Part shown: piece after piece, positions 24,830-36,728 of the stretch
How positions within the stretch are numbered: position 1 is the first letter of the stretch
Layout of the letters: the number at the start of each line of letters is the position of its first letter
Source: Brachionus rotundiformis
Taxonomy: Eukaryota > Rotifera > Eurotatoria > Ploima > Brachionidae
Assembly (NCBI GenBank): GCA_016802295.1
Contig: JAESIW010000138.1
Location: 133,904-197,903 of the forward strand
Length of the DNA: 64,000 nt
Reading direction: 5' to 3'
Made by a program: the position numbers and the translations under genes
The notes under the pieces: model-generated
What the model was told of the DNA's origin: nothing
Databases searched by the model: none
What the model saw: the letters and a program-made list of their open reading frames with translations, nothing else

Positions 24830-26233
24830 CAGAAAAAATAATCATTAAAATAGTTTTCCTTTTTTAAAAATTGAAACTCCTTAGGTACTCTAACTTTTGA
24901 AGAATTCATAAGATTATAAGTTTTAATTTCAAAAGGATATACAGCTAAATAAAAATATTTTTCTATTTCTTAAAAGTATTTAATTTGCCCAAAGTAAGTT
25001 TTATTCTGAACCCTATATTTTATAATGCTACTTGATTTTTTAAAATTTAACCTGGTATATTCGAACGAATTAAAAACCTTGTTTTTAATTCTTAATCTAT
25101 TACTAATAAGAATTTCTTTATCGTAGCTTTCTATTTCAAATAATTCTAGCTCAAATGAGTTTAATTTACGGTGATTAAAAGGTTCTAAAAGTTGAATATC
25201 ACAACTTAAGTCCTTAATCTTAAACAGGTCTTTAATAAAGCTACTGCATAAACTTTCATCATTTGGATCAAATTCATTAATCTTGTTTAGAATAATGGCT
25301 AAAAATTTTAATTTAAATATGGTTATTTTAAAAAAATCAAATTGTACCATAAACAAGACAGGCTATATTCCAAAAAAACTTTGTGCGCAGAAAATTTTCC
25401 ATTAAAGGGATACAAACATATGAGAAAAATAATCTTTACTCATTTGCTTTCCACGTTTTAACACTTTGAAAATCGAAATTTAATCTATTTATTGTATGTT
25501 GATACTTAAACTTTTTCAATTCGTTTTCAAGATTCTTTTTTACCCTATTTTTCCCTGGTTTAATAAAAAAATTTTTTAATTTATATAATATTATTAATAA
25601 AATTAAATACTCATATAAAAATATTTTTTATGATTTGTAGAATTGTACCAAATATTCAAAATCGACTTGAATATTCCTAAACAAACTAAATGCATTCAAT
25701 CTATTGGAATCGAATCAGGTAAATTAATGATTTTAGAAATATTTATTGATCTTTTTAAGCCGTTTTTTTATTTGATTGTTATCTGCATAAGAACCATCGT
25801 TTTTAAACATTTCGTGTGTACGAAGAGGAAAGTCTTTACACGAAAAAGTCATTTTTTTGTAGGTCTGTTTATAGTCCCCTTTTTTATGGGTTAAAAATAT
25901 AAAAAGGAATATATTATAAATATTACCTGGATTTAAACAATATGCGCATCCGAATTAACCGTTTTATTGATTCATATTCATAAAATACCGTATATTTTAA
26001 AAGTATAAGTAAACGTTTTCGAATTTTTGAAAACAGTTATCCCATTTTGATTGATTATATTTAACTCTTCTATTAAATTTGAAAAAAGAATATCTGATAT
26101 GGGTTTTTTTTTTACCTAACCATACTCCACAAACAATTTTATTTTTGACTGAATCTCTCAAAGCAATTGGTAATTCACATAAACCGATTATTACAGGCCA
26201 AAAATTATAAGAACCTGATTTTGATTTTGAATA

Positions 26234-26274
<41 letters not shown>

Positions 26275-26401
26275 CTATCACAACAACATTTTCATTCTGC
26301 AAAAATTTTTTTAATTTATTAAGGGTTTTCGGAAAATTATTAGGAAATGGCAATAAAATTCGAATCAATACAATCAATTTTTCCTGAGCAATAAGTGACA
26401 A
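24830..26401 (-). mobile_element. CACTA/EnSpm (tnp2-type) transposase remnant
   Basis: In the leftward frames, 26401-25997 includes SYNFWPVIIGLCELPIALRD then NKIVCGVWLGKKK, closely following the pattern 'xWPIxxxIxELPxxxRxxxxNxILxGLWxGKxKPD' of animal tnp2-like transposases. A 128-codon frame (25356-24970) carries SYDKEILISNRLRIKNKVFN, FEYTRLNFKKSSSIIKYRV and YFGQIKYF, like the C-terminal region of the same transposases. The frames are broken and separated by unreadable DNA, so the element is inactive. A trinucleotide run at about 26231-26272 sits inside. No terminal repeats were identified. The family assignment is from remembered motifs. Confidence 0.58.
26231..26272 (+). repeat. (AAT)n microsatellite
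   Basis: About 13 tandem ATA/AAT units with one shift near the 3' end. It lies within the tnp2-like remnant, where it reads as polyisoleucine on the minus strand. Confidence 0.9.
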
Positions 26402-27000
26402 ATCGAAACGAATAATAAATGAAAAAATCTATAAGCAGGCTTTCTTATCTGACAAAAATGAACCATCGTAAATTCTACAAATTTTTATTTTATTTAGCTT
26501 TTTTCTTATATAATATTTTAAAAAATACTTTTTATTATCAGATAAAAATTCTTCATTTTCTTCAAAAGATGAATTTTGAAATCTTTGTATTAGTTCATCA
26601 GCTTCAACATATTGAGTTGAACACATATGTTTTTATGAAACGATAACTACTTATTTTCAAAATAAGGTTCCCCATCAAAGCTCCAATGATCCCCGTCGCA
26701 CATCATCATATTCTTGTGACATATCTTTGATTTAACCATGGCCATGCATTCATCTTTGAAATTACTTCATCTGATGTATATCTGTTCATAGATCTTGCCC
26801 CAAGAAACGATTTAAAAGTCGTGATTTTCACTTCTTTTTTACTGCACTTAAAACCAAAGCTATCTACTAAATACTTGCTGATCCCTAATACGAAGTAATT
26901 TTTGTATTCCATTAATTGTTCCACTTCTAAAGATCTTTCACAATTCCTCATAGCAGAATCTTGGACTTTTTTATCGATAGTTCAGTAATCAAACGAACCT
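26402..27000 (-). pseudogene. Unclassified broken coding remnant
   Basis: Two short leftward frames (26626-26429 and 26951-26706) contain protein-like sequence such as CRIYDGSFLSDKK and FLGARSMNRYTSDEVISKMN. The first may be an upstream part of the tnp2-like transposase. The second matches nothing I recognise. Both probably belong to mobile elements because they sit between transposase and integrase remnants. Confidence 0.35.
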
Positions 27001-27059
27001 TCTATACTTTTACAAAAAATAAATGGTAAAAGGATTGTGAAAAGACTAAGTATGATAAT

Positions 27060-27765
27060 TAAATTCAGATTTTACTTTAGTTTGCAATTAACTATATTTA
27101 TCGGTATCGTATCTATTTTTGACTTTCCTTTCCATTTTACAAAATACTCTTTCATTCCCCGTCGAGTTCCATCTTTTAATATTTTTTCAATTTCATAGAA
27201 TTTGTTACTATCAATTATCGCGTCTGAGAGAATCTTAAGTTTATTTAGTGAATAACTTTGTTTCATTTCTACACCTTTACTATTAGCTTAGATGTAATTA
27301 CCTTTTCTAATTCTTCTAACCACGGTAAAAGGTCCTCAAAATCGTGGTTCTTAATTTCCTTGAATCATCAAGACTTTTAGAAAAACCTTACTTTTAGGTT
27401 CTAACGATTCCAAGAGAATGTTTTTTTCTTTATTTTCCGTTCTTCTTTGGATTTCTTGAGATTTCTCAATCTTTTGTTTGTCCTTTGGTTTCTCGATTTC
27501 ATACATGTTTATTTATTTGCATTGCTCTCTTCAATAGCTCTAATGTTGTTGACTTTCTTTTTCATCTACCCATTTTTCAAATCCATTAATTTTCCTGCCA
27601 AACATGAGTTCATATGGTGGAAAACTTGTACTCGAGTGTATTCTGGAGTTATATGCAAGTTGGATATAATCACGCAATTTATCCTAATCCTTTGCGTTAT
27701 TTTCGTCGTGTTTTCGTAGACAATTTATGATTGTTTGCTTTTTCGCCAGTCCTGTTTGTTCAACA
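27060..27765 (-). mobile_element. Ty3/gypsy integrase C-terminus with chromodomain, remnant
   Basis: Read leftwards: TVEQTGLAKKQTIINCLRKH, DWDKLRDYIQLAYNS, SSTSFPPYELMFGRKINGF (integrase core end and linker), then, after frame breaks, a 64-codon frame (27266-27072) with FYEIEKILKDGTRRGMKEYF and VKWKG, a chromodomain signature. Chromodomains at the integrase C-terminus guide insertion into chromatin marked by histone methylation in some Ty3/gypsy elements. The chromodomain frame is lost right after VKWKGKSK. This cannot be the direct continuation of the integrase at 24050-24780, since the two overlap in protein position and differ in sequence. Confidence 0.8.
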
Positions 27766-27784
27766 GTGGCTCTTGCAAAAATGA

Positions 27785-28000
27785 AATATTCCGTTCCCGG
27801 TAAATGAACGGAATTGTGACGCATTCCTGATAAACCCGTTCCTGTTCCGGTCTATACCATTCATCAATTACATCTTTTCCGTCTCATTCTATCCGATCTG
27901 ATCAAATCCATACATTATATCCATTCCATTTCACTCAGTTTCATTCTTCTGATCCGTTCCATTTTTAACCTTTCGATTCTATTCGTTCGTATCATCTTAG
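27785..28000 (+). repeat. Degenerate pyrimidine-rich TTCCR-type simple repeat
   Basis: A stretch with at least ten dispersed variants of TTCCGT, TTCCAT, TTCCTG and GATCCG (for example TTCCGTTCCCGG, GTTCCTGTTCCGG, CCATTCCATTTC). It looks like an old decayed short tandem repeat. The strand is strikingly purine-poor. Confidence 0.5.
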
Positions 28001-28435
28001 GAGAGTATTTTTATATTTTTTTGTTAACTATGCTACTAAACATATTTTAAATTATTGAAATTTGCGCAGTGTTATAAAATTAATTAATCTATAAAGAATG
28101 TATGTAGCTTTTAACATATTAATTTCCTATTTTTAATTTTTATTTTATAAATTTATTTTTACTTCTTTTAAAATATTACTTCTTTTAAAGTCATGAAACT
28201 TATTAATTTTTAGATTTAATAAATCAATTTTTTTTAATTAACCTAACCGTTCGAACAAATACAACATCAAAGCTTTATTCGAGAAATAAATTCAAAGTAA
28301 TTAACTTAATTTTAATGTTTTATTTTTTTTTTTTTATTTTTAAATAAAATTTTTTAATGATCAGTTCATTCTCTCTTCCGTTCCTTTATTATTTTTAAAA
28401 TATACTTAAAGTGATTGATATCATTTTTGAATTTT
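28001..28435. other. AT-rich spacer
   Basis: Long A/T runs (including about 13 T at 28321-28336). No gene was recognised. Confidence 0.4.
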
Positions 28436-28439
28436 CGAG

Positions 28440-29110
28440 CACTTTACTTTTTCTCAAACTCTCTTAGTCTTGTGTTTAGTTGTTGTAGTTTACGGCATTG
28501 TTGCTTTATTACATACTCTTTCAATTCATGCCACAAAAGTTCAATCACATTTAAATCTGGAGAATCTGCCGGAGTCTTTTACTAATTTAATTTAGAAAAA
28601 AATCTTTACTAAAAAATTTCTTACCCAATTGATGTTCTTTTCAATTAAGTAATTTACACACAATCATGAATCATGCAATATCGAGTCATTATATTGAATC
28701 AAAACACATTTACAATTAAACTTTTCTATCAAAAAAGGATAAAGGTGCTTATCAAATATAAACTTATAACCGAAACGGTTTAAATTCGATTGGAAAAGCT
28801 TAAATGAAGAATATTAGAAACCTTTTAATTTTTTTACAAATGTAAAAGCTAACCATAAGTTTGTTGCTCCTCTAGTACTTATTCCGGCCTAAATATTCAA
28901 TTTTAATGGGCTTTTTTTTTCTTATTTCGATACATTTGAATCTTGATGATTTTAGTTTCATATAATGTAGAGGAAAAGCGACAGTAGGATCATTGTTTCG
29001 TCAACAAAAATATAATTATCAAATCATTCATTTAAGTTGAGATTGGCAAATTCAAATCTTTCCTTTTTCTGAAGTTCATTTAATTCCGGCTTTAATCTAA
29101 GTCTTCTCCA
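28440..29110 (-). mobile_element. Tc1/mariner-type (DDE) transposase remnant
   Basis: Leftward conceptual translation gives, in order, RRLRLKPELNELQKKERFEF, IFVDETMI (first catalytic Asp), GISTRGATNLWLAF, LIEKFNCKCVLIQYNDSILH (second Asp position with LIQYND for LQxDNA) and, after an intron-like or inserted gap, KTPADSPDLNVIELLWHELK (the SPDLNxIExxW third acidic motif). This is the canonical layout of Tc1/IS630 transposases. Frameshifts and a stop after HDS show that it is inactive. Terminal inverted repeats were not found. Confidence 0.82.
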
Positions 29111-29805
29111 AAATTAATTCATTTCTACAGATTAAAAAATATATAATTTTTTTATTTTATTTATGAAACACACTTTTCCGATAAAAAATGACTCCAGACG
29201 GAGATATTTTTACTCCGAATGTGTTATTTATTTTATCAGATAACTATCTAGCATTCATCAGTCTTTGAGAAGAATCAACATTATACAATAAAAGATAAAT
29301 AATCAAAAAAATATTTAAATGCCATAAAATTACTTTTATAAATTTTTTTGTAAATGGCGTCATTTTTTTGATTTTTTCTCATTAATTAGGAAAAAATAAA
29401 CCCCAAGGTAATTAATTTTCTTTTTTAGGCGATATATTCAATGCTAATAATTTTTATTTAGATTAGGAACAAAAGATTCATATATATCAAGCATAATTCC
29501 CTGAGTTTACTGGTGTTTTGTCACTCGAACCATTCAAAAAATAAGTTGGTAAATATCTCTCTTGATTCTCTTTTTATAATCCATTTTCTAAAAAAAGTAA
29601 ATTAGAATTTCTTTAACCATTTAGAAATAATGCCTCCGAAACATCTTCGAAAAAAATTGTCTGCAAGTTTTTGTAATGAAAGCTCAAGCCGAAACAAATG
29701 ACTCTTTAATCATAAAAGTCATATGATCGCTCAGATTTGTCCCGATTGAAGATATCATTGAATTAAAAGACTTTAAAGAGGTAAAAAATTTTTAAATATT
29801 TCAAA
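29111..29805. other. Unassigned DNA between transposon remnants
   Basis: Mostly AT-rich. A fragment near 29460-29580 reads leftwards as broken protein-like text and may belong to an element, but I cannot assign it. Confidence 0.3.
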
Positions 29806-30970
29806 TCAAGCAATCAAAAGATAAGTTAAGTACGAAATTGGAGAATGTATAAAGTGCAAGATAAAAATTGGTCGTACGAACCATATATTGATTTGGGAAC
29901 TAAAATCACTAGATATGTTCAATGAAAAGCCGCGTGAAATTTTCAAAGAATTACTCTTACAAAGAGCCAAAAATTGTCTAATATGTTTAACCTTGTTTGG
30001 TACTGGCCAATTTTTAACAGCTTGAATTTTATCAGGGTCGATCATGAATTTTCTTTCTGAAATTATGTGCCGTGAGACTTTGATCTTTAAAAAATTTACA
30101 TTTCTTAAAGCTTATCTTCAAATTCGATTTCTTCAATCTTTCGAATACTCTCGGGGTTATTTTTAATGTTGTCTGAAAATACAATGATATCGTCAATATA
30201 CACAACAGAGTTGATATCTCTAAAAACAAACACCATGTTCTGCTAAAGAAACTTGGTCCATTTTTTAAGCCAAACGGAAGTCTAAGGAATTTAATAGTGT
30301 CCATCTGGTGTAGTAAAGGCGGTTAAAGCTATAGCTCTTGTTGCCATCAAAATTTGCCAATACCCTGATTTTATATCCATTAACGAGAAAATCATCGTAA
30401 CCCCTAAACTGTCGATTATGTGCTGAATACGGGGAAATGGAAATTGATCTTTGCTGTCCGTAGATAGCAAGCACAATTCAATCAGTTCAGTTTTTTCGTG
30501 ATCTTTTAGATTATTTTGGTTTTTTGCCTGGTATTCAAGTAACTCAGTTAAAGGACACTCAGTGTCTTATTGGTGAAAAGGTTCTGAAATTGGATTAAAA
30601 GAAAGCTCGTTGAAATTTTTATCATTTTTCTGTACCAAATTTTGATCTACGTTAATTTCAATTTGATCCTTTGATCGCTTTATAAGTTTTTCGAATTTGT
30701 TCAAAATATCTTGTTTTTCCTTTTCTTTTCTATCATTATGTGTGTTGCGTGTTTTTTTTTTATTTTCATCTCATAAATATTCAAATTTTTTAACAAGACG
30801 TCTTATAGTATTCACTCTTAACGTAAAGACAGGATCATTAATAACTGACCTATTCACCAGAAATCAAATCAGATCCACTTTTTCTTATCCATTCACTTGT
30901 ACTTTTCAACCAAATCTTCTTCCAATTAATCTCTTCAGTAATCTTCGTTGATACAACATACTTCTTAGTG
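29806..30970 (-). mobile_element. Ty3/gypsy reverse transcriptase remnant
   Basis: Leftward frames carry FPFPRIQHIIDSLG, IFSLMDIKSGYWQILM, FTTPDGHY, FLRLPFGLKNGPSFFSRT, then SVVYIDDIIVFSD with the catalytic YIDD box intact near 30195, followed by a KCKFF block and RPDKIQAVKNWPVPNKVKHI RQFL. These are the successive RT motifs of Ty3/gypsy pol. Frameshifts split it into several frames, so it is dead. Upstream text to about 30970 (FNELSFNPISEPFHQ and similar) looks like the protease-RT linker. RNase H is not readable below 29990. It could be the RT of either integrase remnant to its left. Confidence 0.85.
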
Positions 30971-31447
30971 ATAATTGTAGCAGAGATCTTTGTTGCCGGT
31001 TCAAAACTTATTGTATTTTTATATTTAGATTACACGCTTGAACTGCATGACTAAGATGAATTTTAAATAAACAATATTTTGAGAATTATAATTTAAATTT
31101 GATCAATAAATCTAATTAAATGAATTAAAATTTAATAAAAAAAATATAAAGAAATTAAATCAATTGTAAACTAACATAATGATTTATTAGTTTTCTCAAT
31201 ATGATATTAATAGAATTGGTAAAACTATTAAGAATCAATTTTGGGTAGAGGAAAAATATTTATCAAAGCTTTAATATATCTTTTGAACAAAGACCTACAT
31301 AAAGCCAATACGTTAATTAGTGATTAAAACATTGAAATTAAATTAATTATTAACTAAAGTTTTTTTTTTAAATGATACGAAAAAAACATCTTTTAGAATC
31401 TGTTTATTAAATTAATGTTTAATTTAAATAAAATATTGTAAAGTGAA
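30971..31447. other. AT-rich spacer 3' of actin copy 2
   Basis: No element or gene was recognised. It ends where similarity to copy 1 begins. Confidence 0.4.
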
Positions 31448-31508
31448 TTTAATCTAAATGTAAATCTTATCATAAAAGTTGACTTGAAAAATTATGACAA
31501 GTGTTTGT

Positions 31509-32663
<1,155 letters not shown>

Positions 32664-32743
32664 TTAAGATTGAATAGTTAAAATTGTTTTATCACCGAAA
32701 TGATTGAATTTGAATGAGGTTTAGAACTCAAAAAGATTCTCTA

Positions 32744-32842
32744 TTTATATAAAAATATAATCTATGATTCTGATCCTGCTTAGGTTTATGCTCGAAACAG
32801 ATAATTATGCCTCAACTCTTTGAGTTTTTTGTACATATAAGG
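32744..32842 (-). promoter_or_regulatory. Actin copy 2 core promoter: TATA box and CArG-like site
   Basis: TATATAAA on the minus strand at 32751-32744 and CCTTATATGT at 32842-32833, the same spacing as in copy 1. Confidence 0.55.
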
Positions 32843-32879
32843 TTGTAGGTATTTAGAATAGATAAATAATTTATTTTTT

Positions 32880-33302
32880 CTTGTTTTCAAAAAGGGAATT
32901 ATTCTAATTTTCTCTATCATTTTTCTCAAACCAAATTCGTTCGACTTGAACTTTTACTCAAAACAAATCGTTCTTACTTTTTTTAGAATTTATTCTTTTT
33001 AGAGGTTTTCATATAACCCTAATTTATGATTTTATTCTGAATTAATCAAATTAGATTTTAATCTTCAATAATTACTGTAATTCTTAACCTTATCAACGAT
33101 TTTTTTCTTAAAGAAGCTTTTTTTATTAATAAAATATTCATAATTAAGATTAATCTTATTCCATAAATGGTTAGAACAGATAGCTGATCCATATTCATTT
33201 TTTATCTTTTTAAACTTTAATCTATTATTATCTTAGTAGAATAATAATTTACATTTATTTTTATTTGAACAAGATATTTTTATTTTCCTTTTTTGGTTAA
33301 AT
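32880..33302. other. AT-rich spacer
   Basis: Lies between the actin copy 2 upstream region and the 3' end of the OGFR-like gene. No signal was seen. Confidence 0.45.
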
Positions 33303-34412
33303 TTATTTCTTATTTTGATATTTTTTAATTTTTATGATATATTTATTTCTTATATCTTCATCTTTTATCGTTGGGACAAAAAAGTTAATCATGCTTCTCT
33401 CTAATATCTTGAGTTCTTTATTACCAAATATTTCATCAATCAAAAATTCAATCCATTCATATTGGTAAATGATTAAATCGAATTCAGCCAAACACTTTAA
33501 AATTCTTGTTATTCTTAAAAAGTTATGATGATTGCTTTAAATAAATATATTTTAAATGTGCTAATTCAATCAATTTTTCATACTTTTTTAAATTTGTGTA
33601 TCTCTTTTTGTAATTTTTTGATCTTTTTATTTTGATCGAGTTTTTTTTGTCACTTATTTCCATACCATAAAAGTCTAACATCAATTTAAAAGCATCCAAA
33701 AGTTTTTTTTTGATTTCTTCATCATTTTTCATTTTCTTAAATTTACAACATTTTAAACATTAACAGGCATTTTCGCTTACCACCAACCTCTAATTCTTCT
33801 TTTTCTAATGGATCGGATTCTGAATTTAATCCAGGTTCAAAATTTGGAAACAACCATTGAATATATCCGTGATGATCTTCAAGTAATTCATAATTACCAA
33901 ACCAATTCTTTAATATTATTTCTATGTAATTGCCATTTGGCTTGGATTTAATTTTTCCTGAATAAAATTGATAGTTTTTGTATGATGCGGACTAATTTCC
34001 AAAATACTTTTAGATTTTAATTTTTCAAAAAATTAATTAGTTTACTCTAGTTAATTTTTTTTCATAATTATGGTCAGGTTCATCTTCGTTTTCAATATTA
34101 GAATTCGGAACTAATTTAATCGATGTTTTTGCTTTAGTTGATTCAACGTACAAATTATAAGTTTCTTCTTTATCCTTTGAAGATTGGATTCTAATTATTG
34201 TGATTTTTAAAAATTTTATATACCTGTGAGAAATAATCATTCAAATCTTTTTGTTTCGATATCTTAATTTTTTTATTAGAAAATTCTTCAAAATCTGTAT
34301 CAATTTTGATTTTTTCTGAATCGTCAGATAGTTTCCCTAGTGATGCCGATTCTTGGTCTATTTCTTTTATTATATCGGTGTTTTTCGAAGTTTCTTTTGA
34401 AATTTGACTCAT
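33303..34412 (-). CDS. OGFR-like protein (opioid growth factor receptor conserved domain)
   Basis: About five exons read leftwards from the ATG at 34412. Exon 1 (MSQISKETSKNTDIIKEIDQ and on) is acidic and Ser/Lys-rich, probably disordered. The conserved OGFR_N region starts in the third exon (about 33990-33760) with YQFYSGKIKSKPNGNYIEII, ILKNWFGNYELLEDHHGYIQ and WLFPNFEPGLN, the hallmark 'NYDLLEDNHSYIQWLFPxREPGxN' pattern. It continues with LLDAFKLMLDFYGMEISD and NYKKRYTNLKKYEKLIELAH. The last exon covers LKCLAEFDLIIYQYEWIEFL and the end at 33303. Vertebrate OGFR is a nuclear-envelope-associated receptor for met-enkephalin; the wider domain family is of unknown function. The long proline-rich repeat tail of vertebrate OGFR is absent. 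Exon joins are approximate. Confidence 0.83.
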
Positions 34413-35392
34413 ATTTAAATAAATAATAAATTAAAATAAAATAATGCTATACCTTTACTCAGATTTAAAATCAAAACTAAAATTATTTTAGTTTTTATGC
34501 TAATCATAATTAAAGAAATAAAAAATTTCCTTAATATTTTAAAAGAATCATAGTTATAAAATTTGAAATGAATTTAGATTTCTTGTAAATAAGACATACT
34601 TATGGTGAAAATATTTATGTTTGTAAAGAATTAAATCAGACCCTAACTATTTCTATTTTAATAGACGGGACCACACACGGTTACGAAAAGCAACAGGCGA
34701 ATATAGTTTAATAAATTGGTCTGATAAGAAAACGAATTTAAAAGACGCCAATATCTTTTCTTATTAAAAAATTAATAATTAAATCATAACAAATATAAAT
34801 TTAAAAATAAGTACAACTTCAAGATTTCCCTTTTTGAAAATTAAAAAGGAAAAAAATGCGTTATCTCTTTTAGAAATATCAGTTTAGAGCATACTGAATA
34901 AAAAAAACTCTCACTTTGAATGAATATTTGAAATCTACTTGTCGGTTTACATTTTCTACAAATTGTTAAGGAATAAACTGCATTATTTGTTCTTGTTGTC
35001 ATGATAAGAATTATATTTTAATGGATCAAATCATCAAAAAATCTTTTTGTAATTAATTTAAATTTTTTTTTCATTGTTAAATGTATATTTTAAAAATCTA
35101 AGTTTCTGAAAAAATAAATTTTAATTGAAAAACCATTGAAAACATACAATGTATCAATATTTTTTTTTCAAACAAAGCGAAATTGAAAATTGGCGCCATA
35201 TCAAATAAGGTATCTTTTTTTGTCCTTTGTTACATATAAATTAAATTTATAATTTAAAATTAAAATAATTAATGATTCATAAATTAAGAATAAAAAGTAC
35301 TCAGATATAAGCAAAAATATTTTAGTCATTTAAAAAAATAACGACTACGTGTTTTAAGTTTTTATTATATTTTGATTGGTACTGGTCAAAAA
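34413..35392. other. Divergent intergenic region
   Basis: About 1 kb between the OGFR-like and ARL1 starts. It is AT-rich apart from the patch at 34635-34725 (listed separately). Confidence 0.45.
34635..34725. ncRNA. Candidate structured RNA or short inverted-repeat element
   Basis: Nested perfect inverted repeats: ATCAGACC (34635-34642) pairs with GGTCTGAT (34718-34725), and AACTAT (34645-34650) pairs with ATAGTT (34703-34708). A small hairpin CTAT-TTTA-ATAG lies inside at 34653-34664. The enclosed loop (GACGGGACCACACACGG and on) is much less AT-rich than its surroundings. It fits no tRNA, snRNA or spliced-leader pattern that I know. It could equally be the termini of a tiny MITE. Confidence 0.3.
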
Positions 35393-36227
<835 letters not shown>

Positions 36228-36728
36228 GATATCATCTGAATGATGTCTTTTGTTGATACCATGAAGCGTTGAAAGATTATTTCATGTTAATTAAAAATAA
36301 AAATTTTCTAATAGAATTAATTTAGATCTTGTTTCAGTATTCTAACTCACATTCTGGTTTTAAAATATGCTTAATATTATTTGTTTATATATTAAATTTC
36401 TTTTATTTCTAATAAAAAAATTCGATAAATATGAAATATTGAAGATTAATTTAAAATATTTAATTTTAGTTACAAAGCATATACAATTTAAAAAATTTTC
36501 GATTAAACTCAATTATTTATATGATGAAGGTTAGATAAACTTGGTAAAACCACTTTACAGCACATAAAACTTAATTAATATTTTGATTTGAATAGCAGTT
36601 TAAATTAATTTCTAGTCAAGTTTATTAGTAAATATTGAATCAAAATAAAATTTTCAAAATTCAAAGTTTTAAATTTAATATTTTATTTTATTAAATAAAA
36701 TTATTAGTAAAGAAGAATAAATATGAAA
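36228..36728. other. Convergent 3' spacer
   Basis: Lies between the ends of ARL1 and SEPSECS. AT-rich, with no gene or element. Confidence 0.5.

Noticed and set aside
25997..26401. A polyisoleucine run looking like a membrane span.
   Set aside because: It is the minus-strand reading of an (AAT)n microsatellite inside a dead transposase.
28620..28640. A possible intron in the Tc1-like transposase.
   Set aside because: GT-AG-like bases are present, but the gene is broken elsewhere, so a small insertion or decay explains it equally well.
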